Part shown: positions 36,172-43,019 of the stretch, one piece after another
Position numbering within the stretch: the first letter of the stretch is position 1
Layout of the letters: every line of letters starts with the position of its first letter
Assembly (NCBI GenBank): GCA_021802555.1
Contig: JAJZRU010000025.1
Coordinates: 1 to 46,103, forward strand
DNA length: 46,103 bases
Direction of reading: 5' to 3'
From: Pseudomonadota bacterium
Lineage (GTDB): Bacteria > Pseudomonadota > Gammaproteobacteria > Burkholderiales > Thiobacillaceae
Made by a program: the position numbers and the translations under genes
The notes under the pieces: generated by a model
Told to the model about the DNA's origin: nothing
Seen by the model: the letters and a program-made list of their open reading frames with translations, nothing else
Database searches by the model: none

Positions 36172-37152
36172 TCAGGGGGACACTCTTGCTTGCCCGAGCA
36201 AGCGTTCTACATTATCTGGGAGGGTAGCTCTAAGGGCCTTGCCCTCTTTCTCGTGAAGCCGCTTTAGTTTTCCAAGCCTACCAAGAGTGCTTCGTGCCGC
36301 CGACGTGTCGAGACATTGAGGGTGGGCTAGATGTCGCTTTAGCCCATGAACTTGGGCACGAATTGCATTCCGCTCGGCCTTTGGTAGGGCTGGGTGAGCA
36401 TTAGCGACAAGCCCATTCAACTCCATACAGCGGCATTGTCGGTTTATCTTGAGTTTGCGCCTGTTCACCACGAAACCCTGTGCCTGGATGAAACCCGCCA
36501 CAAGCCGACAGATTCGCGTCTCTTCCCCATGTGTCGATGGCGTGGCTTTGGAGACAACTACGTCATCTGTGAGCCGTGAGTATCTCCAGCCCAAGGTCTT
36601 GAGCCTGTGGACCAGTGAATGCTCGTCTCGCCAAAACACCAAGTTTGCGAGGTAGTTGCTCGTCTTTGCTCCCTGGGGAAGGAAGCCATCCTTGGTCGTT
36701 AGCTTCGTTAATGCCTGAGCGACGTCAGCCGAAAAGCGAAAGAATCCCTGCCAGACCGAGTAGACCTGAACCTCGGTAATTGATGGGAAGAAATCCGCGA
36801 TGTCCAAAACAATCGCACATGCCGCGCCCGCATGAAACCCCACATGCCTAACGTAATCACGTGGAGAGGCCAAGTCGCGGATTCCACCTTGAAGGAAGTG
36901 GGGGAAAATGATTTGACGGAGAAAGCGCTTGTTGATGAGTTCTTGAAGGGCCTTAAGCTGCGGCAACGCGTCCCAGGTGTCGCGTAACGTGCCGTCCTTC
37001 TTGACCGCGCGGCGTTGAGGGCGACGATACATAGAGGAAGCTTTTTCGACGAGCCTGCCGAGTTGCGCTTCGGTGACACCAAACGTGGAAGCGAGCGTCG
37101 AGAACGAACGAACAGGCGCCCGACTATAGGAGGGTCGGCTCGATAGGTTCAT
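36172..37152 (-). CDS. Retron-like reverse transcriptase
   Basis: A 326-residue RT. Motif A is VLDIADFFPSI (D117), motif B LPQGAKTSNYLANL (158-171) and the catalytic loop YSRLTDDVVVS with D196-D197; the usual YADD is LTDD here. Retron-specific positions appear in altered form: DYVRH for NAxxH (99-103) and ELNGLVAN for the VTG motif (about 244-250). There is no maturase, endonuclease or fused effector domain, and the length fits retron RTs. ATG at 37152 overlaps the end of the XRE gene by 29 bases. Retron RTs make msDNA from an adjacent structured RNA and act in phage defence; the candidate RNA here is the leader at 37717-38037. Confidence 0.85.
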   Translation of the reverse strand: MNLSSRPSYSRAPVRSFSTLASTFGVTEAQLGRLVEKASSMYRRPQRRAVKKDGTLRDTWDALPQLKALQELINKRFLRQIIFPHFLQGGIRDLASPRDYVRHVGFHAGAACAIVLDIADFFPSITEVQVYSVWQGFFRFSADVAQALTKLTTKDGFLPQGAKTSNYLANLVFWRDEHSLVHRLKTLGWRYSRLTDDVVVSKATPSTHGEETRICRLVAGFIQAQGFVVNRRKLKINRQCRCMELNGLVANAHPALPKAERNAIRAQVHGLKRHLAHPQCLDTSAARSTLGRLGKLKRLHEKEGKALRATLPDNVERLLGQARVSP

Positions 37153-37426
37153 TTAACATCGTGAGAGCAGCGAAGGACAACTTTTCCTTCAACTCTGAAG
37201 AGAGCCCACCTAACTCGGCTTCGTCTGCCGCCAAGAAAAACAGGATACCCGTTGGCACCTGCAACGCCGACGCCAAGTTTTGTACCGTGGACAGCGATGG
37301 GTCCTTCCTTTCGTTTCGCTCAAGCAATGAAAGATAGGAAACAGAAAGGCCAGCCCGTTTTGCAAGGGTCTCCTGCTTAAGGTTACGTTGCTTGCGGCAG
37401 AGCACGATTGCGCGGCCAAGATTCAT
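37124..37426 (-). CDS. XRE-family helix-turn-helix regulator
   Basis: A 100-residue protein. RAIVLCRKQRNLKQETLAKRAGLSVSYLSLLERNERKDPSLSTVQNLASAL is a canonical XRE HTH (residues 5-55); the remaining 45 residues form a short helical tail that may dimerise or contact the RT. It overlaps the RT gene, so the two are translationally coupled. The palindrome TTTTACTG-A-CAGTAAAA upstream of the operon promoter is its likely operator. Some retron groups carry an HTH partner gene; whether this one is regulator or effector is open. Confidence 0.88.
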   Translation of the reverse strand: MNLGRAIVLCRKQRNLKQETLAKRAGLSVSYLSLLERNERKDPSLSTVQNLASALQVPTGILFFLAADEAELGGLSSELKEKLSFAALTMLNEPIEPTLL

Positions 37427-37458
37427 TTCTCAATCCTTGGATAAGGTAGTTTGCTGCG

Positions 37459-37716
37459 TCACCGGATGCCGGTCCACAGGTGAATAAGGTCAGCCAGCCG
37501 CGTCACGACTAGCAGCACATCGCCCAATACCTCCAGGACTCTGTGCCGCGTTTCGGACGGCACTGCTACCTCTTGTTCACCTACTCCGAGGCACTCTTCC
37601 AGACGGAAGATAACCTCGTCCAGTTTGCCGGTAACGCTGGCATCAGTCTCTTGGCACTTCTCTCTGCGAAACGTTTTGAGCGCTTCAATGCAGAACTTCA
37701 AGTCATCGTGTTTCAT
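37459..37716 (-). CDS. 85-residue helical protein of the RT operon
   Basis: ATG at 37716 with GGAG 8 bases upstream; ends 32 bases before the XRE gene. Sequence KHDDLKFCIEALKTFRREKC...VTGKLDEVIFRLEECLGVG...RHRVLEVLGDVLLVVTRLADLI is predicted largely alpha-helical with heptad-like spacing of Leu/Val. No family is recognised. Position between the leader and the regulator/RT makes it a candidate third component, either effector or antitoxin-like. Real gene status rests on frame, start site and position. Confidence 0.55.
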   Translation of the reverse strand: MKHDDLKFCIEALKTFRREKCQETDASVTGKLDEVIFRLEECLGVGEQEVAVPSETRHRVLEVLGDVLLVVTRLADLIHLWTGIR

Positions 37717-38037
37717 TTCGGGTTCTCCGATTCAGGGCACATGCCCAGCTTCCACAAGCAGCGACCGAACGGAGAGAGACTGATACCGCAAACCACTTTC
37801 CAACACAGCTTCCTAACTACTAAGTACCAATGCTTGCCTGGGGCTAGAGGGCAGAGCTTTGAGCTTGCGTCGCCGTGATGGGACGACATGCCGCCGCGCC
37901 GCGTACCTCTGCCGCTGCTCGCTGTGAACCCCTGAACGGGGGCCTCGCTTTTCCGCGAAGCAGAACTTCCACGCACACCGCTTGTAAATGCAACGAAACC
38001 GATTTCTTAAAGAGCGCCGGGGTGAAATCACCCCTCC
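37717..38037 (-). ncRNA. Candidate structured leader RNA (possible msr-msd) of the RT operon
   Basis: About 320 bases between a good promoter (38045-38073) and the first open frame contain no convincing gene but several stem-loops: GGGGTGA/TCACCCC (38019-38034), a CCCC-GTTCA-GGGG loop (about 37929-37941), a TTC.GC/GCGGAA hairpin, and a long-range GGCAGAG/CTCTGCC pair (about 37905-37911 with 37846-37852). A weak possible a1/a2 pair is ACAAGC (37985-37980) with GCTTGT (37759-37754). Retron RNAs lie in exactly this place relative to their RT. No published msr signature was proven. Confidence 0.45.
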
Positions 38038-38044
38038 TGCTCAC

Positions 38045-38073
38045 TTTATACACTGATATTTGCTGCAATACAA
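38045..38073 (-). promoter_or_regulatory. Promoter of the reverse-transcriptase operon
   Basis: TTGTAT (38073-38068) and TATAAA (38050-38045) on the minus strand are 17 bases apart, the optimal sigma-70 spacing, in an A/T-rich patch within an otherwise GC-rich region. Predicted transcription start near 38037, just before the GGGGTGA hairpin. Confidence 0.6.
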
Positions 38074-38078
38074 GATAT

Positions 38079-38095
38079 TTTTACTGACAGTAAAA
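38079..38095. promoter_or_regulatory. Palindromic operator TTTTACTG-A-CAGTAAAA
   Basis: Perfect 8-bp arms around one base, ending 5 bases upstream of the -35 element. The form is that of a dimeric XRE repressor site, so autoregulation by the XRE protein encoded in the operon is likely. Inference from symmetry and position. Confidence 0.6.
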
Positions 38096-38249
38096 CTTAT
38101 CCTACCACTATACGTCTTGTTGAGCCGGTGGCCTTCCAAGCGGACGACTACCTAGAACACGAACAGGCGAATTTTTCCATCACAAATGTCCGAGAGGGCA
38201 TATGGGCGCCTCCGGTTACCCACAACTCCACAGCCGCCCGCGCTGTTTA

Positions 38250-38279
38250 GGCTATCCACAAATGCGTTCGTGGATAGCC
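38250..38279. repeat. Hairpin with DnaA-box-like arms, copy A
   Basis: GGCTATCCAC and GTGGATAGCC form a 10-bp stem with a 10-base loop. Each arm includes a TATCCAC core close to the DnaA box TTATCCACA. More such cores lie nearby (GTGGATAAAC at about 38342). Could be an origin-like or Dna-binding element, or simply a structure. Confidence 0.5.
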
Positions 38280-38385
38280 GGCGCGGCCCGCCGCTCCTGC
38301 ACCCCGGAGGGCATTGGCGGCGGGTAAAGCGGCTGGGGATTTGGTGGATAAACCTGGCGCCGAGGGGAACCCGAGCGCCGCAAAA

Positions 38386-38412
38386 AATCAGCCCGCGCAA
38401 GGCGGGCTGATT
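38386..38412 (-). terminator. Intrinsic terminator of small gene A
   Basis: AATCAGCCCGC (38386-38396) and GCGGGCTGATT (38402-38412) pair perfectly over 11 bases; on the minus strand the stem is followed by TTTTTTG. It ends transcription coming from the 43-codon gene A. Confidence 0.8.
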
Positions 38413-38509
38413 AGCCAATCTATTCGGCAGTACCCCACAGGTCTAGGGCTTGCCTACTTGCGTCGAGCAAGTGGCGCAAGCCTGCCTTATTGGAGGGGAG
38501 AAAACTTCT

Positions 38510-38641
38510 CTAGCGCGAGTGGGCTACTTCCTCGCTCTTGGCGTGCGGCTTGCGGTTAGCCCACAAGGCGAGCGCCACGGCACCGACCGCAAAGAGGCCG
38601 ATCAGTGCCATGCCCAGCAGTGCTGCGGTTTCCATGCTCAT
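38510..38641 (-). CDS. 43-residue single-helix membrane protein A
   Basis: ATG at 38641 with TTAGGAG about 10 bases upstream. MSMETAALLGMALIGL, then FAVGAVALALWANRKPH and a charged tail ending VAHSR: one transmembrane helix (about 6-27) and a basic C-terminus. A paralogue with the same ends and varied middle is encoded at 40078-40209, which supports both as real genes. Size, hydrophobicity, duplication and structured flanks resemble type I toxins, but small accessory subunits of membrane complexes have the same build. Function unknown. Confidence 0.7.
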   Translation of the reverse strand: MSMETAALLGMALIGLFAVGAVALALWANRKPHAKSEEVAHSR

Positions 38642-38741
38642 TGCTGATACTCCTAACGCTCGTTTTGAATCGACATTAGCACGGGCGCTGCCAGCCGGCA
38701 AAGCCGGCCGTTTTCGTAGAAAACCGACCCAGCGCCCCTTC

Positions 38742-39362
38742 TTACAACAACCCCCGCTCCGCAAAGGACAGGACATTCGGGCCGGCGACGATAAAGTGGT
38801 CCAGCACGCGCACGTCCACCAGCGCCAGCGCCTCCTTGAGCTGCCGGGTCAGCACTTCGTCCGCCCGGCTGGGCTCCGCCACGCCCGAGGGGTGATTATG
38901 GGCAAAGAGTACGGCGGCGGCGTTGTTCATCAGTGCCGCCTTGACCACTTCGCGCGGGTAAACGCTCGTCTGCATGAGCGTGCCCCGGAACATTTCGACG
39001 GGCTCAATCAGCCGGTTCTGCGCGTCCAGAAACAGCACATAAAAAACCTCGTACCCCAGCCCCCGTATGCGCAGCCGCAGGTAGTCGGCTACGGCGCCGG
39101 GGGACGTAAACGCTTCACGCTCGGCCAGGTCTTCGACCATCGCCCGGCAAAGCAGCTCGCGCGCCGCCTGCAGGCGTTGCAGCGCCGGCGCCAGGTTGTA
39201 GGTGGCCACCCCTTCCCCAGCAAACAGGTCGCGCGGCTGGTGGCCGTGGAATAGGGCAAAGAGGCTTCCCTTGTGGTCGGTCAGCAGTTTGTCGGCCTGG
39301 CGTTTCGTGCAGCCGGTGGCCAGGGCCAAAAGGTCGGAATTCGCGGACAGGACGGTGTTCAT
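38742..39362 (-). CDS. RadC-like JAB/MPN-domain protein
   Basis: A 206-residue protein. The JAMM metal motif is H155-N-H157-PSG...D168 in [17 protein letters not shown]; the N-terminal half has only a loose helix-hairpin-helix resemblance ([14 protein letters not shown]). RadC-like genes of this size are common on integrative elements and plasmids; a repair role of RadC itself is disputed and the mobile versions may process conjugative or defence substrates. ATG at 39362 with AGAAAGGAAAACC upstream decides the start. It sits exactly between the two duplicated cassettes. Confidence 0.9.
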   Translation of the reverse strand: MNTVLSANSDLLALATGCTKRQADKLLTDHKGSLFALFHGHQPRDLFAGEGVATYNLAPALQRLQAARELLCRAMVEDLAEREAFTSPGAVADYLRLRIRGLGYEVFYVLFLDAQNRLIEPVEMFRGTLMQTSVYPREVVKAALMNNAAAVLFAHNHPSGVAEPSRADEVLTRQLKEALALVDVRVLDHFIVAGPNVLSFAERGLL

Positions 39363-39782
39363 GGTTTTCCTTTCTCTGGACAAGGTTTGCGCCTAAAGGC
39401 GGCTTCCCTTGCAGAGCCCTCGCTCCCGCCCCAGCGGGGCGGGCGGGGGGTGGGGAGAAAAACTCCGTGAACATGCGTAAAGGCGGTCTTCCCGCCTTGG
39501 TTGCTTCCCTCGCTGTCGCCTCGCCCTGATGAGCGCAGGGCGCGCCCCGTAGGGCTTTCGTGGGGCATCGAGGGGCTGCAAGCCGGCGTGACAGAGGGGG
39601 CGCGCGCAGCACAGCCCCCGGCCCGCAGGGCTGGCGCGACGGCTTGCGAGGGCGCAGCCCGTCCCCGTCCCCACGAAAGAGCGCCCGGAGCGACCGGGCG
39701 GCAGCGAGGGAAGCTCGGGCGGATACCGTGGGTGATGGAACCAAAACAAGCCAGGGCCATGCGTGGCCACGACCAAACCGGC
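39363..39782. other. GC-rich non-coding stretch upstream of the RadC-like gene
   Basis: No gene supported; long open frames here overlap the RadC gene or the repeats and have no start sites. CCCGCCCC/GGGGCGGG (39425-39432, 39436-39443) forms an 8-bp hairpin about 65 bases before the RadC-like start. The rest is rich in short GC inverted repeats. Confidence 0.4.
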
Positions 39783-39816
39783 TTACCCACAACTCCACAG
39801 CCACCCGCGCTGTTTC

Positions 39817-39845
39817 GGCTACCCACAAAAGAGTTGTGGATAGCC
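39817..39845. repeat. Hairpin with DnaA-box-like arms, copy B
   Basis: GGCTACCCACAA and TTGTGGATAGCC pair over 12 bases with one mismatch and a 5-base loop. The stem is conserved relative to copy A although the loop and several stem bases changed, which suggests selection for the structure or for the TGTGGATAG-like core. Confidence 0.5.
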
Positions 39846-39954
39846 GGCGCGGCCCGCCGCTCCTGCTCCACAAAGGGCAGCGGCGGCGGGGAAAGCGGCT
39901 GTGGATTTGATGGATAAGCCCGGCGCCGAGGGAGCCCGAGGCGCCGAAAAAAAA

Positions 39955-39977
39955 TCGGCCCACACAAGGTGGGCCGA
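39955..39977 (-). terminator. Intrinsic terminator of small gene B
   Basis: TCGGCCCAC (39955-39963) and GTGGGCCGA (39969-39977) pair perfectly; on the minus strand TTTTTTTT follows. The stem differs in sequence from copy A yet keeps pairing, so the terminator is maintained. Confidence 0.82.
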
Positions 39978-40077
39978 CTGGCCAATCTATTCGGCAGTAC
40001 CCCACTGGTCTAGGGCTTCGCTACTTGCGCCCAAGGGGTGAGCGCATGCCTGCCTTATTGGAGGGGAGAAAACTTCG

Positions 40078-40209
40078 CTAGTGCGAGTGGGCCACCTTGT
40101 CATGCTTGTTGTGCGGCTTGCGATTGGCCCACAAGGCAAAGATGGGGGCGACGATGGCCACCAGGGCAATGATCCCCATGCCAACAAAAGCTGCGGTTTC
40201 CATGCTCAT
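40078..40209 (-). CDS. 43-residue single-helix membrane protein B
   Basis: Paralogue of the gene at 38510-38641: MSMETAAFVGMGIIAL, VAIVAPIFALWANRKPH and tail VAHSH. Both proteins have identical length, N-terminus (MSMETAA) and ALWANRKPH motif, with conservative changes in the membrane helix. ATG at 40209 (another ATG directly before it at 40212). The frame is absent from most automatic calls because of its size. A membrane location is expected; the role is unknown. Confidence 0.7.
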   Translation of the reverse strand: MSMETAAFVGMGIIALVAIVAPIFALWANRKPHNKHDKVAHSH

Positions 40210-40212
40210 CAT

Positions 40213-40405
40213 AAAATTCCGATTAATCCTCGTCTTGAATCGACATTAGCACATGCGCCGCAGCCTGTTAATCACCCTGACCCCCCCTCCTGCCTCTAGA
40301 CGGCCTGGGGCTTGGCTTCCTGGCCATGGCGGTGGGTGAAACACCGTCCCCGGCGTGGGTGAAACACCGTGTCCATCCACAGGCTCACCGGCTCGTGCCG
40401 TGCGC
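40213..40405. other. Leader of small gene B and start of the repeat zone
   Basis: Contains the conserved GTGCTAATGTCGATTCAA element (minus strand, about 40252-40235), read as a candidate extended -10 (TGCTAATGT), and two GTGAAACACCGT elements (about 40336 and 40359) that recur at 40560 and 40824. No gene. Confidence 0.45.
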
Positions 40406-40729
40406 TGAAGAACTTCCGGCCGGTGTGATGAAGAACTCCCGCCGCCGCCGCTGAAGAACTCCCGGCCATTCCGGGTTCAGACCTGTTTGGGTCGTGAAAT
40501 CGACCCCCCCTCTACCCTGGAACGTGCTCCGGCGGCCAAAACACGGCAGGCCCCGTGTGTGAAACACCGTGTCCATCCACAGGCTCACCGGCTCGTGCCG
40601 TGCGCTGAAGAACTCCCGCCCGCCTGTGATGAAGAACTCCCGGAGCCGCCGCTGAACAACTCCCGGCCGGCTGGCCAGCCAATACCGTGTGATGAACAAC
40701 TCCCGGAGGCTGCGCTGAACAACTCCCGG
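40406..40729 (+). repeat. Array of eight TGAAGAACTCCCGG-type direct repeats
   Basis: Copies begin at 40406, 40429, 40452, 40606, 40630, 40653, 40693 and 40716, consensus TGA-[AG]-[GC]-AACT-[CT]-CCG-[GC], mostly 23-24 bases apart and alternately preceded by GC and GA. They fall in two larger tandem units, since flanking sequence (about 55 bases from TGAAACACCGTG at 40360 and 40560; 95 bases at about 40468 and 40742) is also repeated. Iteron-like arrays are typical of plasmid/ICE origins (Rep binding) or partition sites; no Rep gene is recognised here. Not CRISPR: spacers are not unique. Confidence 0.75.
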
Positions 40730-40775
40730 ACATTCGGGGTTCGGACCTGCTTGGATCGTGAAATCGCCCCCCCAT

Positions 40776-41597
40776 CTACCCTGAAACGCGCCCTGGCAGC
40801 CCAAACACGGCAGACCCCGTGTGTGAAACAACGTGTTCATCCAGAGGCTGGCCGGCCACGGGGGGCGACGAACCGAATCTGTGCCCTTCATGGGCGGGAC
40901 AGCGAGTCGGCGGTGCCGCTAGATCCACTTGCCGCCCATCCGGGCCGATGGCGACTTCCGACCCCCCCGTGGCCGAGGCGGGTAAACCCCATTTTTCTGA
41001 AAGGCATCGATAGACCAATAGGCTAGGAGGCGCCCCGACGGACGCTGGGTGACGCCAAACCGCGTAGAGCCCACCATCCTGCATTTCATACAAATGCAGA
41101 TCGTTACGGTGTGCATTGACGGAACGCGCTGCCAGCAGGAAACCGCGAAGTTCTGACGATTCGGTAAAACACGTGATCGTGACCCAATGGTCATCGATCG
41201 TAGCGTCCAGGTGTTCGATTGGCCGCGCTCCCGGCGCATCTCCGTCGAGGGTGTATCTGGCATGCCCATTCTCGTACAGGGCGTACAGCTTCGGGTAAAA
41301 CCCCTCCCATCGCTCGCACCAGATGGAACCATCCACGTTCCGACACCCCGGCGTGAATTCACCTCCAAGTGACATCAGAACAAGCATGGCGGCGTCGTTA
41401 TAGAGGCCATTTGCAACCTCGACCATTTCGGATTTCATCCTGCGCCGTCGCTGGGAGGTTTCTGGCAGCAACCATGAGTCAAGCCTGGCCTTGGGAACCT
41501 TCAACACCGCTGCTAGCTGGTGCCGGTCCCACGAACGCAACGCCAGGATCTTCCGCAAGAGTTCCCGCTGAGTTTGCGGCATTTTCCAATCGAGCAT
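40776..41597 (-). CDS. Unknown protein with N-terminal DNA-binding-like helices
   Basis: A 273-residue protein; ATG at 41597 (MLDWKMPQTQRELL). Residues about 5-50 (RELLRKILALRSWDRHQLAAVLKVPKARLDSWLLPETSQRRRRM) look like a helix-turn-helix. The middle (CERWEGFYPKLYALYENGHARYTLDGD, DDHWVTITCFTE, NDLHLYEMQDGGLYAVW) is a beta-rich domain I do not recognise. The last 25 codons run into the repeated DNA, encoding DEHVVSHTGSAVFGLPGRVSG, so the true C-terminus has been reshaped by the repeats. It is a candidate binder of the adjacent repeat array. Starts 10 bases after the relaxase stop. Confidence 0.55.
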   Translation of the reverse strand: MLDWKMPQTQRELLRKILALRSWDRHQLAAVLKVPKARLDSWLLPETSQRRRRMKSEMVEVANGLYNDAAMLVLMSLGGEFTPGCRNVDGSIWCERWEGFYPKLYALYENGHARYTLDGDAPGARPIEHLDATIDDHWVTITCFTESSELRGFLLAARSVNAHRNDLHLYEMQDGGLYAVWRHPASVGAPPSLLVYRCLSEKWGLPASATGGSEVAIGPDGRQVDLAAPPTRCPAHEGHRFGSSPPVAGQPLDEHVVSHTGSAVFGLPGRVSG

Positions 41598-41607
41598 CAC
41601 CGTCTTC

Positions 41608-42930
41608 TTATAACGAACGCCCAAGATCGCGCGAAGCGGCGACTTGAAGGCTCAAGTCACGCCCCTTTTCGTGGGACACGGAAATCTCGCGCCCCAGGTG
41701 CTTCGTCATGTCCTCCCGCCACGGCACGAGGGCGACCGCCTTGCCATCCTGTTGGGCAATTCGTGCCCAGGACTCGCCGCCCAGATTGGCCTTGCCCAAG
41801 AGCTTGCCCTGCACCTGGCCCGACACGTAGTAGTGTGGTCTGCCCGTGGCGTTCTCCAGCCGCTCCCGGTCGGCCGCGTAGTTCGGGCCGGCGGGCTGCT
41901 CGATGCGAAACGACGGCTGCTGCCCCGAGGGGCCGCCGCCGATGGACTGGATCAGCACATCGCCTACGGTCTGGCCCACCAGATTGGCCGTGTCGCCAAT
42001 GAATTTTCCGACTGCGTTCATATCCTCCTTCTTCCTTTCTGCGGCTTGGCCGCGTTGGTATAACACCTGCTGCAATGAGGTTTGGGTATCGACGATCTGC
42101 GCATCGACCCTGGCCACCTCGCGATTCAAAACCCCAAGCTCGTAAGCGGCGCGGATCGCCCGGTTTGCGTCGCCTAACTGGGTGGGAATTCCTCGGCGTT
42201 CCATGGCCGTGGCCGACCGTCCGAGGTGCTTGGTCGGCTCGCGGTCGATCCCCCTGCGGACATAGCTGCGATGATCCAGCGGCACGAACTCCTCAGTCTT
42301 CCCCAGCGCGCTGTAATGCCTACCCAGGGAGTCATTGCAGCGGTCGCACCACTCCTTGCGCATGCGCTCGGCATCGTTTTCCGTTCGAGAGCGCTGGTGG
42401 GCGATGGGGTCCAGTTCGCGGCATTTCTTCCCGACCCCCTGGTCGCTGACGTGGTTGGCGCTGATGAGCAGATGGGCGTGCACATTCCTGGGGTCTGCCT
42501 TGGCGTGATCGTCCGCAGCCGGACGGTCGGGATTTCTGACCCGGCCGTGAGGCTTGTGGATGGCAACATCCACGGCCACGCCGTAACGGTCGGCGATGGA
42601 CTGCGCAAATTCCGCGACCAGCTTGCGCCGAGCTTCCGGCGGAAGCTCGTGCGGGATATTCAACTGGATTTCGCGTGCGACGATGCTGTCCGCCCGCCGG
42701 TTTGCGCGCTCGACGTCATTCCAGAAATCCGCGCGATCCGACCACCGGGAAACACCGGCCGGCATGACCAGCTCGCTGTGCTCGACGCCGCGCTTGCGGG
42801 TGTAGTCGTAGACTTCGCCCGTGCGCTCGTCCTCGATGCGCATGCCGGCGCGATACGCGGCGGCGGCCGTGGACGAATGTCCTAGGCCGCGACTGACCGG
42901 CTTTTGCATCGAGAGGCGAAATCGTTCCAT
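41608..42930 (-). CDS. MobA/MobL-family (MOBQ) relaxase
   Basis: A 440-residue protein beginning MERFRLSMQKPVSRGLGHSS then TAAAAYRAG: the catalytic Tyr is expected at Y26, as in MobA of RSF1010. The metal-binding histidines are in NVHAHLLISANHV (HxH) and H102-like IHKPHGR; EFWNDVERANRRADSIVAREI-type residues complete the family block. C-terminal about 200 residues form a variable region without a primase domain. It would nick oriT and pilot the strand to a type IV secretion channel. ATG at 42930. The oriT-like site lies about 90 bases upstream of its start. Confidence 0.88.
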   Translation of the reverse strand: MERFRLSMQKPVSRGLGHSSTAAAAYRAGMRIEDERTGEVYDYTRKRGVEHSELVMPAGVSRWSDRADFWNDVERANRRADSIVAREIQLNIPHELPPEARRKLVAEFAQSIADRYGVAVDVAIHKPHGRVRNPDRPAADDHAKADPRNVHAHLLISANHVSDQGVGKKCRELDPIAHQRSRTENDAERMRKEWCDRCNDSLGRHYSALGKTEEFVPLDHRSYVRRGIDREPTKHLGRSATAMERRGIPTQLGDANRAIRAAYELGVLNREVARVDAQIVDTQTSLQQVLYQRGQAAERKKEDMNAVGKFIGDTANLVGQTVGDVLIQSIGGGPSGQQPSFRIEQPAGPNYAADRERLENATGRPHYYVSGQVQGKLLGKANLGGESWARIAQQDGKAVALVPWREDMTKHLGREISVSHEKGRDLSLQVAASRDLGRSL

Positions 42931-42990
42931 TGCGCACACCAGGTTTCAGGCCTGCCAACGAGCGGGCCGGCAGGACGGGGAGGCATCGCC

Positions 42991-43005
42991 GGGGGCTGAG
43001 CCCCC
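42991..43005. repeat. GGGGGC-TGA-GCCCCC hairpin before the relaxase gene
   Basis: A 6-bp GC stem with a 3-base loop between the oriT-like site and the relaxase start; probably part of the oriT region or leader structure. Confidence 0.5.
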
Positions 43006-43019
43006 ATGAGATCGCACGT

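Larger units (their letters stand above)
38216..38682. repeat. Duplicated cassette, copy A
   Basis: About 467 bases that recur in the same orientation at 39783-40252. Both copies contain, in order, a DnaA-box-like hairpin, a terminator, a conserved stretch of roughly 100 bases (TATTCGGCAGTACCCCAC ... CCTGCCTTATTGGAGGGGAG), a 43-codon gene and a shared upstream element GTGCTAATGTCGATTCAA. The copies have diverged, most in loops and third positions, so the duplication is old and under constraint. Confidence 0.85.
39783..40252. repeat. Duplicated cassette, copy B
   Basis: Second copy of the cassette at 38216-38682, same orientation, about 1.57 kb away, with the RadC-like gene between. It keeps the hairpin, terminator, conserved 100-base stretch, small gene and leader element. 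Confidence 0.85.

Noticed and set aside
37875-38087. Short coding frames in the RT operon leader
   Set aside because: Frames on both strands are Arg/Ser/Cys-rich, lack ribosome-binding sites and overlap stable hairpins; a non-coding leader fits better.
39115-40005. 296-codon minus-strand frame overlapping the RadC-like gene
   Set aside because: It overlaps the RadC gene in another frame and crosses the duplicated cassette and its terminator; composition is shadow-like.
40406-40729. CRISPR array
   Set aside because: Repeat units are 14 bases, imperfect, with short recurring spacers, and there are no cas genes.
40385-40891. 168-codon minus-strand frame with repeated peptides such as HTRGLPC and REFFIT
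   Set aside because: Its peptide repeats only reflect the DNA repeat array, and no good start site is present. A repeat protein is possible but less likely than a binding-site array.
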